Made by a program: the position numbers and the translations under genes. A DNA stretch of 12,219 nt, taken from assembly GCA_964475215.1 (NCBI GenBank), contig CAYYVT010000116.1, positions 1 to 12,219 of the forward strand, read 5' to 3'. This document shows, one piece after another, positions 1 to 6,727 of the stretch (within the stretch, counting starts at the first letter, position 1; every line of letters begins with the position of its first letter). The DNA comes from DATKKG01 sp964475215. GTDB lineage: Archaea; Thermoproteota; Nitrososphaeria; Conexivisphaerales; DTJL01. The notes beneath the pieces were generated by a model. The model was given only the letters and a program-made list of their open reading frames with translations. It made no database searches and was not told where the DNA came from.

Positions 1-152
1 GAGGTATGTTCCATAGTTCTGGTGATTACATAGAGGTCCTGTGATAGATGGAGGGGTCAGATTGGAATTGAAGCTTGCTCAAGGCCGACGATCATAATGG
101 ACATCTTCTGCTGTCCAAGTCGAAATGTTCCACCCACCGAAACCTAGAAACG

Positions 153-160
153 CATAAAAC
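153..160 (+). promoter_or_regulatory. TATA-like box for the KaiC-like ATPase / 7TM pair
   Basis: The A/T-rich octamer CATAAAAC lies about 35 bp before the TTG start at 193, in an otherwise GC-rich stretch. Archaeal transcription normally starts 25-27 bp after the TATA centre, so the transcript would begin near 183 with a very short leader. This is pattern matching by eye; no BRE is distinct. Confidence 0.4.
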
Positions 161-192
161 CTCCCAAATTACCACCGCTTCGAAAAGAAGGA

Positions 193-858
193 TTGGTTTC
201 GAGCGGGGTTCCATCTGTGGACCAGCTATTGGGGGATGGGTACCCCGAAAGGTCCACCATCCTTGTGATCGGACCTCCCGGGATTGGGAAGGAGGTGCTC
301 GGTTATTGGTTCATTCGCTCCGGCCTGATTCAGGGGGACTACTGCCTCTACGCCACCCACCGCCCCGTGTCGGACGTCCTGAGGGACATGAAGGGGGTGG
401 GCATAAGCACCGAACGGGTTCCGGAGTGGATCGCTAGCTCCGGCTCCCCGATCCGCTGCGACCTCAAGGACGCCACTTCGATAAGCTTCAACATAAAGGA
501 GGCAGCCCATAGGAACAGAGAAAGGCGCTCCAGGGTCGCCACCGACGTGCTTTCGCCACTTCTCGTCCTGAACCCGCTGGAGTCGATGTACTCGTACTGG
601 TCCCAGCTCCTAGCGGACCTGAAGCAGCAGGACCTGGTCACGTTCGCCCTAGCCGAGGAGGGAATGCACCCGCCCAACACTCTGACGACCATGGAACAGC
701 TCTTCGACGGAGTGATAGAGATGAGGCTCTTCGAGGAGGGACTCTCGATCACTCCGCTCCTCCGGGTGAAGAAGATGCTGGGGCTTCCCCCGCTTCACGG
801 CTACTTTCGCTTCTCAGTCACAGGCACAGGAATGGAGGTCGTTCCACATGTCCATTGA
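193..858 (+). CDS. KaiC/RAD55-like RecA-fold ATPase, degenerate Walker A
   Basis: A 221-residue single-domain RecA-fold protein of the KaiC/RAD55-like group. Residues 4-15 read as the family N-terminus (SGVPSVDQLLGD, usually TGIPGLDELLGG). The P-loop GPPGIGKE is at 27-34, D118 sits in the Walker B-like strand (RVATDVLSPLL), and the C-terminal hairpin (GVIEMR, then LLRVKKMLG) matches the family's GVIELR...RIRKMRG pattern. The oddity is E34: the Ser/Thr after the P-loop lysine, which helps bind Mg2+, is replaced by Glu, so ATP hydrolysis may be weak or lost and the protein may act as a nucleotide-sensing scaffold. The start is TTG; the frame is open back to a stop at 145 with no better start codon, and TTG gives the expected family N-terminus. 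The AGAAGG at 186-191 is too close to serve as a normal ribosome site. The end overlaps the next gene by 11 bp, so translational coupling is likely. KaiC-like is secure; the cellular role is not. Confidence 0.82.
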   Translation: MVSSGVPSVDQLLGDGYPERSTILVIGPPGIGKEVLGYWFIRSGLIQGDYCLYATHRPVSDVLRDMKGVGISTERVPEWIASSGSPIRCDLKDATSISFNIKEAAHRNRERRSRVATDVLSPLLVLNPLESMYSYWSQLLADLKQQDLVTFALAEEGMHPPNTLTTMEQLFDGVIEMRLFEEGLSITPLLRVKKMLGLPPLHGYFRFSVTGTGMEVVPHVH

Positions 859-1570
859 CCTATACTCATTGGTCCGATCTGTTGCGATTCTAGTCACACT
901 GGGGATTGTTGCCCTCGGACTGGTTCGGGCCGTCCAAATGGGGAGAGGCTTCGTGAACCGATTGTACCGGGGCCGCGCCTACTGGACCGCCGCCGTAATG
1001 CTGCTAGTCATGATCTCCCTGTCAATGTCTTACATCTTAGGGAACGGATTAGGACTCGTCTCGGTGGTTCCCTTAGGCGTGTTGATCTTGGTGTTGTTCG
1101 TGTTCTCTGACAGGACGATTCAGGTGGCCGTCGAAATGGACTTCTTTCACAGGAACACGTTCCACTGGCGACAGGTCAGGAAGCTGTTGTACGTCGTCTT
1201 GCTAACTGACATTCTATTAATCTCAATCGAAGCAGCCTACCCCGGACTCGAGCAGAACTCAACCGGGGCTGTCTACTTCCCGCTTTTCGCCTTCGGTTGG
1301 GCCACATTTTTCGGCCTTTTCGGTGCAACGATTGTTTTCGTGGCCTTCAGCGCGGCAAGAACTCCCGACAGAACGCTCAAAAGGCACGTTAGGCTCTTCG
1401 GGGTCTTCCTCGTCACCTTCCTTGTCGCCCTTTTTACGGGCCAACCTGGAGTTGGTCTCGCAGTGAACCTCGCCGGCGACCTAGTCCTCGTGGCCGCAGC
1501 CTATTCGCTGTATCTGATGGCCATGTCACTGTCTCCGGTGGGCAAGGTACAGAAGGTCATTCAACCGTAG
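848..1570 (+). CDS. Seven-helix integral membrane protein, unknown function
   Basis: A 240-residue hydrophobic protein with about seven membrane segments, near residues 9-28, 47-65, 68-87, 113-131, 143-168, 182-198 and 205-227. Conserved-looking polar spots lie in the loop between helices 3 and 4 (residues 88-112, rich in charged and aromatic residues: DRT, EMDFFHRN, FHWRQVRK) and in helix 4 (D121, E128). I do not recognise a named family. ATG at 848 lies inside the end of the upstream ATPase gene, so the two are almost certainly one transcript and translationally coupled. This suggests the ATPase acts at the membrane with this protein as partner or receptor. Rhodopsin is unlikely: no retinal-binding Lys is apparent in the last helix. 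No transporter signature is visible either. Confidence 0.8.
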   Translation: MSIDLYSLVRSVAILVTLGIVALGLVRAVQMGRGFVNRLYRGRAYWTAAVMLLVMISLSMSYILGNGLGLVSVVPLGVLILVLFVFSDRTIQVAVEMDFFHRNTFHWRQVRKLLYVVLLTDILLISIEAAYPGLEQNSTGAVYFPLFAFGWATFFGLFGATIVFVAFSAARTPDRTLKRHVRLFGVFLVTFLVALFTGQPGVGLAVNLAGDLVLVAAAYSLYLMAMSLSPVGKVQKVIQP

Positions 1571-1742
1571 ACCTCCCCGCAGTACGTCCGAACTAGGTGC
1601 GCCCACCTGCCCGTCGGAGCCTTCCAATTCCATAGGAAGTCCTTCTGCGCACCCATATAGGATGAGGCCCGCCCCACCCTAATTAGGACTGCAATCATCG
1701 CCGAAGCCCCTAGCGCACGCAGGCTTAGGGCAAAGGCCATCC

Positions 1743-2612
1743 ATGTTTTCCCGATTGGGCCATCAGGCAAGGCGTAAGAGACCGCGCGACATGAACCTAC
1801 TGGGCTTGAGGGCGATCCTCGCTTTGGCGCTGGCCTTTTCCATGTTGCTGCCTACGGGGACGCCTTTCGTTGCCACCCAGGGTCTGACAGTCACGACGAA
1901 TCTGAGCACCTATTTGGTAGGTGTCGGGGAGAGGGTCAACGTTTCCGTGCAGGTTAGCTTCCAAGGCGCCTCGGTGTCCGACGCGGCGGTTTCGCTTTGG
2001 GAGGAGTATACGGTGCAACCTGCGGGGCCCGCGCCGATTGGAGCGAGCCCCTATAATGTAACGACCGTCTTCGACAACGAAACCACGGACTCATCGGGGC
2101 GAGCGGTGCTTACCTATTCCGATACGTTCCTGACTGGGACGACCCCCTTGAACGTGGGATGCTACGCCCTCCAGACGACGGCCACCACGACGGTCATGGT
2201 GGAGGTCGTGGACTTCACCACGTCCCTTGCCCTCACCGCACCCGCCACCGCAACGATGGGAAATGGCTCCATCATGGTGGCCGCATTGAACGATAGCCTG
2301 GGGCCCGTTTCATGGGCGACCTTGTCCTTCTTCGCTAACGACATCTGGATAGGCAATGCTACCACCGGAAACAGTGGCATGGCTTCAATGGAGTTCACGC
2401 CCAACGCCACAGGGCCCCTGGCGGTTCGGGCGGCCTACGCGGGGGAAGGATATCTCTTTGGCCAGTCGTCTAATCAGGGTACCATCAACGTAGTATCTCC
2501 CGGCGTGCAGACGAGCCAGTTGGAGCTCTTGGCGCTCTTGGTGGTGATCTTGGTCGCTCTCCTCATGGTAGCTTTCCGACTGAGGGGAAGAACAGACAAG
2601 AGCGGCAATTAG
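1743..2612 (+). CDS. Secreted Ig-like domain surface protein with C-terminal membrane anchor
   Basis: A 289-residue predicted surface protein. A basic N-terminus (HQARRKRPRD) and a hydrophobic stretch at about residues 20-45 form a signal peptide. Two beta-sandwich-like regions follow, about 48-155 and 158-253. The second resembles bacterial Ig-like (Big_3_5-type) repeats: a LGPVSWATLSFF strand, a GNATTGNSGMASMEF strand, and an AAYAGEGYLFGQSS turn close to the common YAGD..Y...S motif. A single hydrophobic helix at 261-279 followed by a basic tail (RLRGRTDK) makes it a type I membrane protein. Eight N-x-S/T sequons (starting at 53, 66, 105, 112, 174, 183, 205 and 221) all lie on the predicted outer side, fitting archaeal N-glycosylation. 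An internal ATG at 1791 (residue 17) would also give a complete signal peptide and neither start has a clear Shine-Dalgarno, so the exact start is open. Probably an adhesion, sensing or cell-wall protein; the ligand is unknown. Confidence 0.8.
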   Translation: MFSRLGHQARRKRPRDMNLLGLRAILALALAFSMLLPTGTPFVATQGLTVTTNLSTYLVGVGERVNVSVQVSFQGASVSDAAVSLWEEYTVQPAGPAPIGASPYNVTTVFDNETTDSSGRAVLTYSDTFLTGTTPLNVGCYALQTTATTTVMVEVVDFTTSLALTAPATATMGNGSIMVAALNDSLGPVSWATLSFFANDIWIGNATTGNSGMASMEFTPNATGPLAVRAAYAGEGYLFGQSSNQGTINVVSPGVQTSQLELLALLVVILVALLMVAFRLRGRTDKSGN

Positions 2613-2651
2613 GTGGATTTCTTCCCCAGCCCCAAGCCTGCGCCCAGCATC

Positions 2652-2660
2652 GTATAAGAA
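2652..2660 (+). promoter_or_regulatory. TATA-like box upstream of the first paralogue
   Basis: GTATAAGAA is centred about 30 bp before the GTG start at 2686. Transcription would begin near 2680, giving an almost leaderless mRNA. A GAGGGG run at 2676-2681 could still serve as a short Shine-Dalgarno if the transcript starts a little earlier. It suggests that this gene is transcribed separately from the Ig-like gene ending at 2612. Confidence 0.5.
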
Positions 2661-2685
2661 CGGGTTAACTCTCCTGAGGGGATAG

Positions 2686-3453
2686 GTGTCTGCCAGCAGA
2701 AAGGATGAAGGTGGAAAGACCGCCGGCCCGGGATGGAAGAGGGCATCCGAGGCGATAATAGTGATCTTGGTCGTAATGCTGGCGGGCCTCGCCTACCAGA
2801 TCTTGGAGCTGTCCTCTACAATATCCCGCGGCAATTCGGAGGTCGGCGCACTCAAGTCCGAGGTCGCCGACCTGACGGCGGAAGTGGGGAACCTTACAAC
2901 CACTGTGAATTCCCTCTACAGTCAGCTCAACTCGGTTGAAGTGAGCAACTCTAGTGCGTTGGAGGTCATCGCCACGTTGGTCGTAAATCCTCCCTCCCAG
3001 GGAGGGAACCTCAGCGTCATGATCTACGCCGCCGTCTACAACACGCTGAACGCGTTCAACGTCATGACCGCGCAGTCCACCGTAAATCCCGCGCTGGGCC
3101 CCTGTCAGCAGCAGGTTGCCGCGATCGTCAACGTATATGCAGGATTCTATTCAAAGTACAACGTCTCTTACGCGTACCCTCTGCTCCTCTACAACCCCAC
3201 ATGGCAGTACGTGTGCCCTGGCTTCGGGACGTTCCAGTACATCTTCCTTCCAGACAGCGACATGGCCGCCATAGGCGAAGGCCAGGCCACGCTCTCCTTT
3301 ACTCAGGCCGTCAACGAGTCCGTCCCGCTGTCGGGCTACTGGACAGGCTCCGGGGAGTCTCTCGCCTTTCAGAACTTCCCGACCGGCGTCTACACGGTGG
3401 GGGTTTCGGACGTCTGGGGGTCGACCGCTCTTGTCTACTTCACCGTGCCCTGA
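2686..3453 (+). CDS. Membrane-anchored coiled-coil ectodomain protein, paralogue 1
   Basis: A 255-residue type II-like membrane protein. A basic cytoplasmic tail (1-21) is followed by one helix (about 22-40). A heptad-like stretch at about 48-85 has L/V residues spaced as in EVGALKSEVADLTAEVGNL and probably forms an oligomeric stalk. The extracellular domain spans about 90-255, with cysteines C140 and C177 likely forming a disulfide. Shared with the next gene are a Y/F-N-T motif near 118, an FLP..D motif (187-192), GYW (217-219) and a closing strand pair FPTGVYTVGVSDVWG (231-245). Five N-x-S/T sequons lie outside. The start is GTG with GAGGGG 4-5 bp upstream; no in-frame ATG gives the basic tail plus helix. 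I do not know a named function. The closing motif resembles a beta-sandwich domain seen in uncharacterised archaeal secreted proteins. Confidence 0.8.
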   Translation: MSASRKDEGGKTAGPGWKRASEAIIVILVVMLAGLAYQILELSSTISRGNSEVGALKSEVADLTAEVGNLTTTVNSLYSQLNSVEVSNSSALEVIATLVVNPPSQGGNLSVMIYAAVYNTLNAFNVMTAQSTVNPALGPCQQQVAAIVNVYAGFYSKYNVSYAYPLLLYNPTWQYVCPGFGTFQYIFLPDSDMAAIGEGQATLSFTQAVNESVPLSGYWTGSGESLAFQNFPTGVYTVGVSDVWGSTALVYFTVP

Positions 3454-3504
3454 AACCTGCCTTCGAAATTGGGTGGGGCACTGTCGATTGTCCACAAGTG
3501 TGGT

Positions 3505-3513
3505 GTTATATCA
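3505..3513 (+). promoter_or_regulatory. TATA-like box upstream of the second paralogue
   Basis: GTTATATCA sits about 50 bp after the stop of the first paralogue and about 85 bp before the preferred start of the second. Transcription would begin near 3535, leaving a leader of roughly 30-60 nt depending on the start. Its position between two paralogues implies that they can be expressed separately. Confidence 0.4.
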
Positions 3514-3592
3514 AGCGTCGCCGGCCTCTAGAGACGTGGACGGACGCCGGCCGGTCGGACCATCGGTGTCGGACAAGCCTAGAGAATGTCCT

Positions 3593-4378
3593 ATGGCTGC
3601 TGCGATCTACTCGCCTTTAGCCAGGCGACCGGCAGTGGGAAGGGCGGCGCTCTTGGCCATGGTGCTCGCCTTAGCCGTCATCGCGGTCGTCGGCGCTTCT
3701 CTTCTAGTTGCCCAGATGAGCCCCCGGCCTGAGAAGGCGGCATCCACCGTCTCCTCCCTGGCGGGGATCGAACTGGAGGTCTCTGTGAACACCAGCGCCC
3801 TTTCGTACTACGGGCTCCTGGGAATCTCAGTCTCTATCTTCAACACTCAGTCCGAAACGAACGTCCTGGCGACGGCAAATAATTGGACCATTCAGGGTTT
3901 TCCCATCGCCGTCTGGTATCCTTGCGACGCCGCGCTGCCCCTGGAGTTCGACGTCGTCAGCGGCAACTACAGCCTTTCGGAGCTGCAGGCCATGGCGGGC
4001 AACTCCACCCAGGGAAGCGTAGTCGGATACGTGTGCATGGAGGGCTACATGGTCGAGCACGTCAGCTTCCTGCCGAGCAGCGACCTAGCCAACATCACCG
4101 GGACAGGCATGATGGGTTCAGGACCCAACGGCGCCGGCACGGGCTACCCCCTCGGCTCCTTCCCGGTGTCCTCGAACTTCACGGTAAACGGTTACTGGGA
4201 CTATCCCCTGACGTCGGCGGAGGGCGAGGACCTGATGACCCACTACGACATAGGAAGCACCTTCGCCTATCCTGAGGTAGGCCCCTACCCCGCTCACTTT
4301 TTCGTGCCAGGCGTCTACACCCTTGTGGTAGCGGACGAGTGGGGACAGCTGGCAGTCCTTCATTTCATGGATGGATGA
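3593..4378 (+). CDS. Membrane-anchored ectodomain protein, paralogue 2
   Basis: Read from ATG at 3593 this is 261 residues: a basic N-terminus with two arginines (RRPAVGR), a hydrophobic signal-anchor at about 18-41, and an extracellular domain from about 55 to the end. It matches the preceding protein over the ectodomain: C111 and C148 are 37 residues apart, as there; FNT at 83-85; FLPSSD at 159-164; GYW at 200-202; and FVPGVYTLVVADEWG at 237-251. It lacks the long coiled-coil stalk and instead carries an insert rich in Gly/Ser (about 168-190). At least six N-x-S/T sequons lie outside. The reading frame is open back to 3431, overlapping the upstream gene, but residues encoded before 3593 look non-coding (Arg/Pro-rich). 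GTG at 3566 is the main alternative start. No Shine-Dalgarno is clear. Function unknown; a role at the cell surface is inferred. Confidence 0.75.
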   Translation: MAAAIYSPLARRPAVGRAALLAMVLALAVIAVVGASLLVAQMSPRPEKAASTVSSLAGIELEVSVNTSALSYYGLLGISVSIFNTQSETNVLATANNWTIQGFPIAVWYPCDAALPLEFDVVSGNYSLSELQAMAGNSTQGSVVGYVCMEGYMVEHVSFLPSSDLANITGTGMMGSGPNGAGTGYPLGSFPVSSNFTVNGYWDYPLTSAEGEDLMTHYDIGSTFAYPEVGPYPAHFFVPGVYTLVVADEWGQLAVLHFMDG

Positions 4379-4403
4379 AATCTGCTTGTTGAAGGAGGGC
4401 CAT

Positions 4404-4484
4404 ATGCCGAAGAGGAATTGGAGGACGCCCGCCAAGTGCGGCCTAGAATCTGGGATTCGAATGGTCTGGGCCGCAGCTCGATGA
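4404..4484 (+). CDS. Possible 26-residue basic small protein
   Basis: ATG at 4404 opens a 26-codon frame ending in TGA. It is preceded by a perfect GGAGG at 4394-4398 with a 5-nt spacer, the best ribosome-binding site in this part of the window. The product, beginning MPKRNWRTPAKCG, has six basic residues, one acidic residue and one cysteine. It starts 25 bp after the stop of the second surface paralogue and could share its mRNA. No family is recognisable in so short a peptide. It could be a chance Shine-Dalgarno next to an ATG; I give it low confidence. Confidence 0.3.
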   Translation: MPKRNWRTPAKCGLESGIRMVWAAAR

Positions 4485-4515
4485 GGCGTCAAAAGGAGAT
4501 CCCATTATGCGAAGA

Positions 4516-4746
4516 TCATTTGGTCCTCGTAACGGCGATGACGATCTTTCCCCCGCGGTCCTCGCTGCTCGTCACAAAGTGATTCGACTTGACGGCCCAT
4601 GTTTCAATGTCCTCCCGCGCTGCCTCCGAACTGACGAGCACTCTGAGGGAGCCTCCGACGAACAGTCCATCGGCCGCTGCGATCGTCTTCAGGAGGGGCT
4701 CGGGACAATTCACGCTTGTACAGTCAAGCTCCTTCGGGGTACTCAC
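4516..4746 (-). CDS. TusA/SirA-family sulfur carrier protein
   Basis: A 76-residue protein, the usual size of TusA-family sulfur carriers, which pass persulfide sulfur between proteins in the cytoplasm (for example for tRNA thiolation or sulfur oxidation). The diagnostic CPxP motif is present as CPEPLLKT, with catalytic Cys14. An extra Cys9 sits where the family often has other residues (LDCTSVNCP). The rest follows the two-layer fold: a GGSLRVLVSS strand, the EDIETWA helix and the closing strand GKIVIAVTR. The start is GTG (CAC on the plus strand at 4744-4746). No Shine-Dalgarno is visible, and a TATA-like CTTAAG lies 27 bp upstream, consistent with a leaderless transcript. No DsrE, rhodanese or thiolation gene lies next to it, so its pathway cannot be read from context. 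A 96-codon frame on the opposite strand is taken as its shadow. Confidence 0.85.
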   Translation of the reverse strand: MSTPKELDCTSVNCPEPLLKTIAAADGLFVGGSLRVLVSSEAAREDIETWAVKSNHFVTSSEDRGGKIVIAVTRTK

Positions 4747-4768
4747 GCCCTGGGTTACGGATTAGTTT

Positions 4769-4778
4769 CACTTAAGTT
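4769..4778 (-). promoter_or_regulatory. Candidate leaderless promoter of the TusA-like gene
   Basis: On the minus strand the sequence AACTTAAGTG is centred about 27 bp before the GTG start at 4746, exactly where a TATA box would sit for a leaderless mRNA. The palindromic CTTAAG resembles the CTTAAATA box upstream of the permease gene in this window. Evidence is positional only. Confidence 0.4.
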
Positions 4779-4937
4779 GCTACTATGCCGCTTATGATGA
4801 GGCAGTAGGCCATTGGTTCTTGCGGGATTGATACTAGCCCGCCAGGGCTCCTAAAGGATGCGTTCAATCTTGCAGTCGTCAGCCTAGTTGTCTTTCCCCT
4901 CCGGGCGTCGGAGCAGCTCCTGTGAAACCTCGGGGTC

Positions 4938-5393
4938 CTACCTAACCACGAGGACGCAGCAACTAGCGGAACCCGTTACGCCGCTCGCGACGCTGCCCAC
5001 AACGAGCTTCCTTATGCCGCCCAGACCCCTCGTCCCGACGACGATAAGGTCGATGTCGTTGCTCTTCGCATAGGCCGTTATCCCCTCCGCAGCGGAGCCC
5101 ATGTGCCTGACGACCCTCTGGACCGTCTTTACCCCCCTCTCTTCGGCGAGCGAAGCGGCTCCAGGGACTGCCCTTTCCCCGTCGGTCCTCATGGCCTCGA
5201 CTGGTTCGTTGACGTCCATCTCGACCGGCTTGTCAGATGCGTACGGGGTGACGGGGGTCTCCAGTATGTTCAGAACGGTGAGCTCCGCCGAAAGGGACTT
5301 CGCGAGCTCGATCGCGACCTCCACGGCCCTTCGGGCGCTTTCAGAACCATCGACGGCGACGAGGATCTTCCCGAACCTGCGTGCGGGGCTCAA
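4938..5393 (-). CDS. UspA-family universal stress protein
   Basis: A 151-residue single-domain protein with the standard Usp layout. The first strand is KILVAVDGSESA with D15, which contacts adenine in ATP-binding members. The ATP-binding signature G-2x-G-9x-G-S is complete at G120, G123, G133 and S134 (GTRGLGGIRKLVVGS), so this is an ATP-binding type. The C-terminal strand reads CCVLVVR; the usual Cys-Pro before VLVVR is replaced by Cys-Cys. The start is TTG with GGAG 7 nt upstream, only 11 bp after the stop of the Nramp gene, so it is the third gene of the PadR-Nramp-UspA operon. Its likely job is a cytoplasmic stress or nucleotide-sensing partner tied to metal supply; that link comes from context only. 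Confidence 0.9.
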   Translation of the reverse strand: MSPARRFGKILVAVDGSESARRAVEVAIELAKSLSAELTVLNILETPVTPYASDKPVEMDVNEPVEAMRTDGERAVPGAASLAEERGVKTVQRVVRHMGSAAEGITAYAKSNDIDLIVVGTRGLGGIRKLVVGSVASGVTGSASCCVLVVR

Positions 5394-5404
5394 CTTCCCA
5401 CTCC

Positions 5405-6727
5405 CTATATGGAGGTGATGAGGAGCACTATGTTAAGGATTACAATCGTGGCGGCCACCGCCAGTGCCACGATGGTGGTGCTGTGCCTGTTGACGAACTG
5501 CCCCATGACCTTCCGCCGAGAGGTATAGTAAATGAGCGGGATGAGCGGCAGGGGTATGAGCAGGCTCAGCACGACCTGGCTGTAGACCAGGAGGAGGAGC
5601 GGGTCGTAGCCGAGTGTGATCATGATGCTCGTGGGAATCACGTTGATCACCCTGAGGACCACCCTCCTGAACCACGGGTTCGTCTTCGTCCCCAGCAGTC
5701 CCTCGAGTATCGTCTGACCCGCCAGCACGCCGACCGTGGAAGACGACCATCCGGAGAACAACAGCGTCATCGCGAAGACGACGCTGGCCGAAAGGCCGAA
5801 GAGTGGCACGAGGGTCTTGTAGGCGTCATTGATGGTGGCCACGTTGAGCCCGGCCACGTGGAAGGCGGCCGCCGCCATTATCAGGATCGCCATGTTGATC
5901 AGCCCGGCAGCTGTCAGGTTCCCAATGGTGTCCCACTTGTGAAGCCTCAGGAGCTTCTTTCTCTGATCTTCGTCCAGACCTATGGCCCTGGCCTTGGTAA
6001 GTGCGGAATGAAGCACGAGGACGTGAGGCATGACCGTCGCCCCGATGATCCCTACCACCAGGAACAGTTGAGTGCTGTTCGCCATCGTGGGTATCACCAA
6101 CCCGGCAGCGATAGAGGCGGGGTTTGGCTTGGTCAGGAAGATTTCGTAGACGTAGCCCAGCCCGATGCCGAAAACGAGGGTCGTTATCATGATTTCGATC
6201 CTGCGGAACCTCTTGCCCGCGATGGCGAAGACCACGATCACGTCAAAGGCTGAGATCCATGCCGCTACGAGCAGAGGGATCCTCCCGTTTGAGAGCAGGT
6301 ATATCGCCGAGGTCACCCCCAGGAACTCCGCCAGGTCCGTGAACAGGGCGAACACCTCGCTCGCGAGCCAGTATGGAATCACCCTAGAACGACTGCCGAG
6401 GCTTTGCCTGGTCAGCTCCGCCAGCGACCTCCCCGTTGCCAGGCCCAGCTTCCCGGAGAGATACTGGAGCATCATGCCCATCAGGTTGGCCAGCAGGACC
6501 GCCCACAGGAGCACATAGCCGAACTGAGCCCCAGCGGAGATGTCCGTCCCAAAGTTGCCCGGGTCGATATACGCGACCGCCGCCAGGATGGCAGGCCCGA
6601 AGTACTTGACGTAGTCTCGTAGCCCAGGCCATCTCCTTTCGTTCTTGCTCCCTACTGTCACGCTCACCAAGAGGGGCTCACCATCCTTCCTGAACGCGTG
6701 CTCCCCTAGGAGGCCTGGCCCAGCCAT
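5405..6727 (-). CDS. Nramp-family divalent metal (Mn2+/Fe2+) transporter
   Basis: A 440-residue polytopic protein with about eleven membrane helices, typical for the Nramp/MntH family of proton-coupled Mn2+/Fe2+ importers. The helix 1 metal-site motif DPGN is intact (D55, N58). The helix 6 motif is also intact: A230, M233, P234 and H235 in GATVMPHVLVLHS. In characterised Nramps the Asp, Asn, Ala and Met of these motifs bind the metal, and the Met selects transition metals over Mg2+/Ca2+. All are kept, so a Mn/Fe substrate is expected rather than the Mg2+ of NRMT-type relatives. ATG at 6727 lies inside the PadR gene (22-bp overlap), pointing to coupled translation. The first ~35 residues are polar and weakly family-like, so a start further in is possible. 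UspA follows after 11 bp. Confidence 0.93.
   Translation of the reverse strand: MAGPGLLGEHAFRKDGEPLLVSVTVGSKNERRWPGLRDYVKYFGPAILAAVAYIDPGNFGTDISAGAQFGYVLLWAVLLANLMGMMLQYLSGKLGLATGRSLAELTRQSLGSRSRVIPYWLASEVFALFTDLAEFLGVTSAIYLLSNGRIPLLVAAWISAFDVIVVFAIAGKRFRRIEIMITTLVFGIGLGYVYEIFLTKPNPASIAAGLVIPTMANSTQLFLVVGIIGATVMPHVLVLHSALTKARAIGLDEDQRKKLLRLHKWDTIGNLTAAGLINMAILIMAAAAFHVAGLNVATINDAYKTLVPLFGLSASVVFAMTLLFSGWSSSTVGVLAGQTILEGLLGTKTNPWFRRVVLRVINVIPTSIMITLGYDPLLLLVYSQVVLSLLIPLPLIPLIYYTSRRKVMGQFVNRHSTTIVALAVAATIVILNIVLLITSI

Noticed and set aside
3..44. About 13 open codons at the left edge ending in TGA
   Set aside because: Far too short to distinguish the end of an upstream gene from chance.
4507..4797. 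96-codon plus-strand frame with GGAG about 8 nt before its ATG
   Set aside because: It covers the whole TusA-like gene on the other strand, which has the diagnostic CPxP motif and correct length. The product has no recognisable fold.
5381..6253. 290-codon open frame on the plus strand, opposite the Nramp gene
   Set aside because: Its product is rich in Arg, Gly, His, Asp and Gln with no hydrophobic core. It mirrors a gene with clear family motifs (DPGN, MPH), so it is a high-GC antisense shadow.
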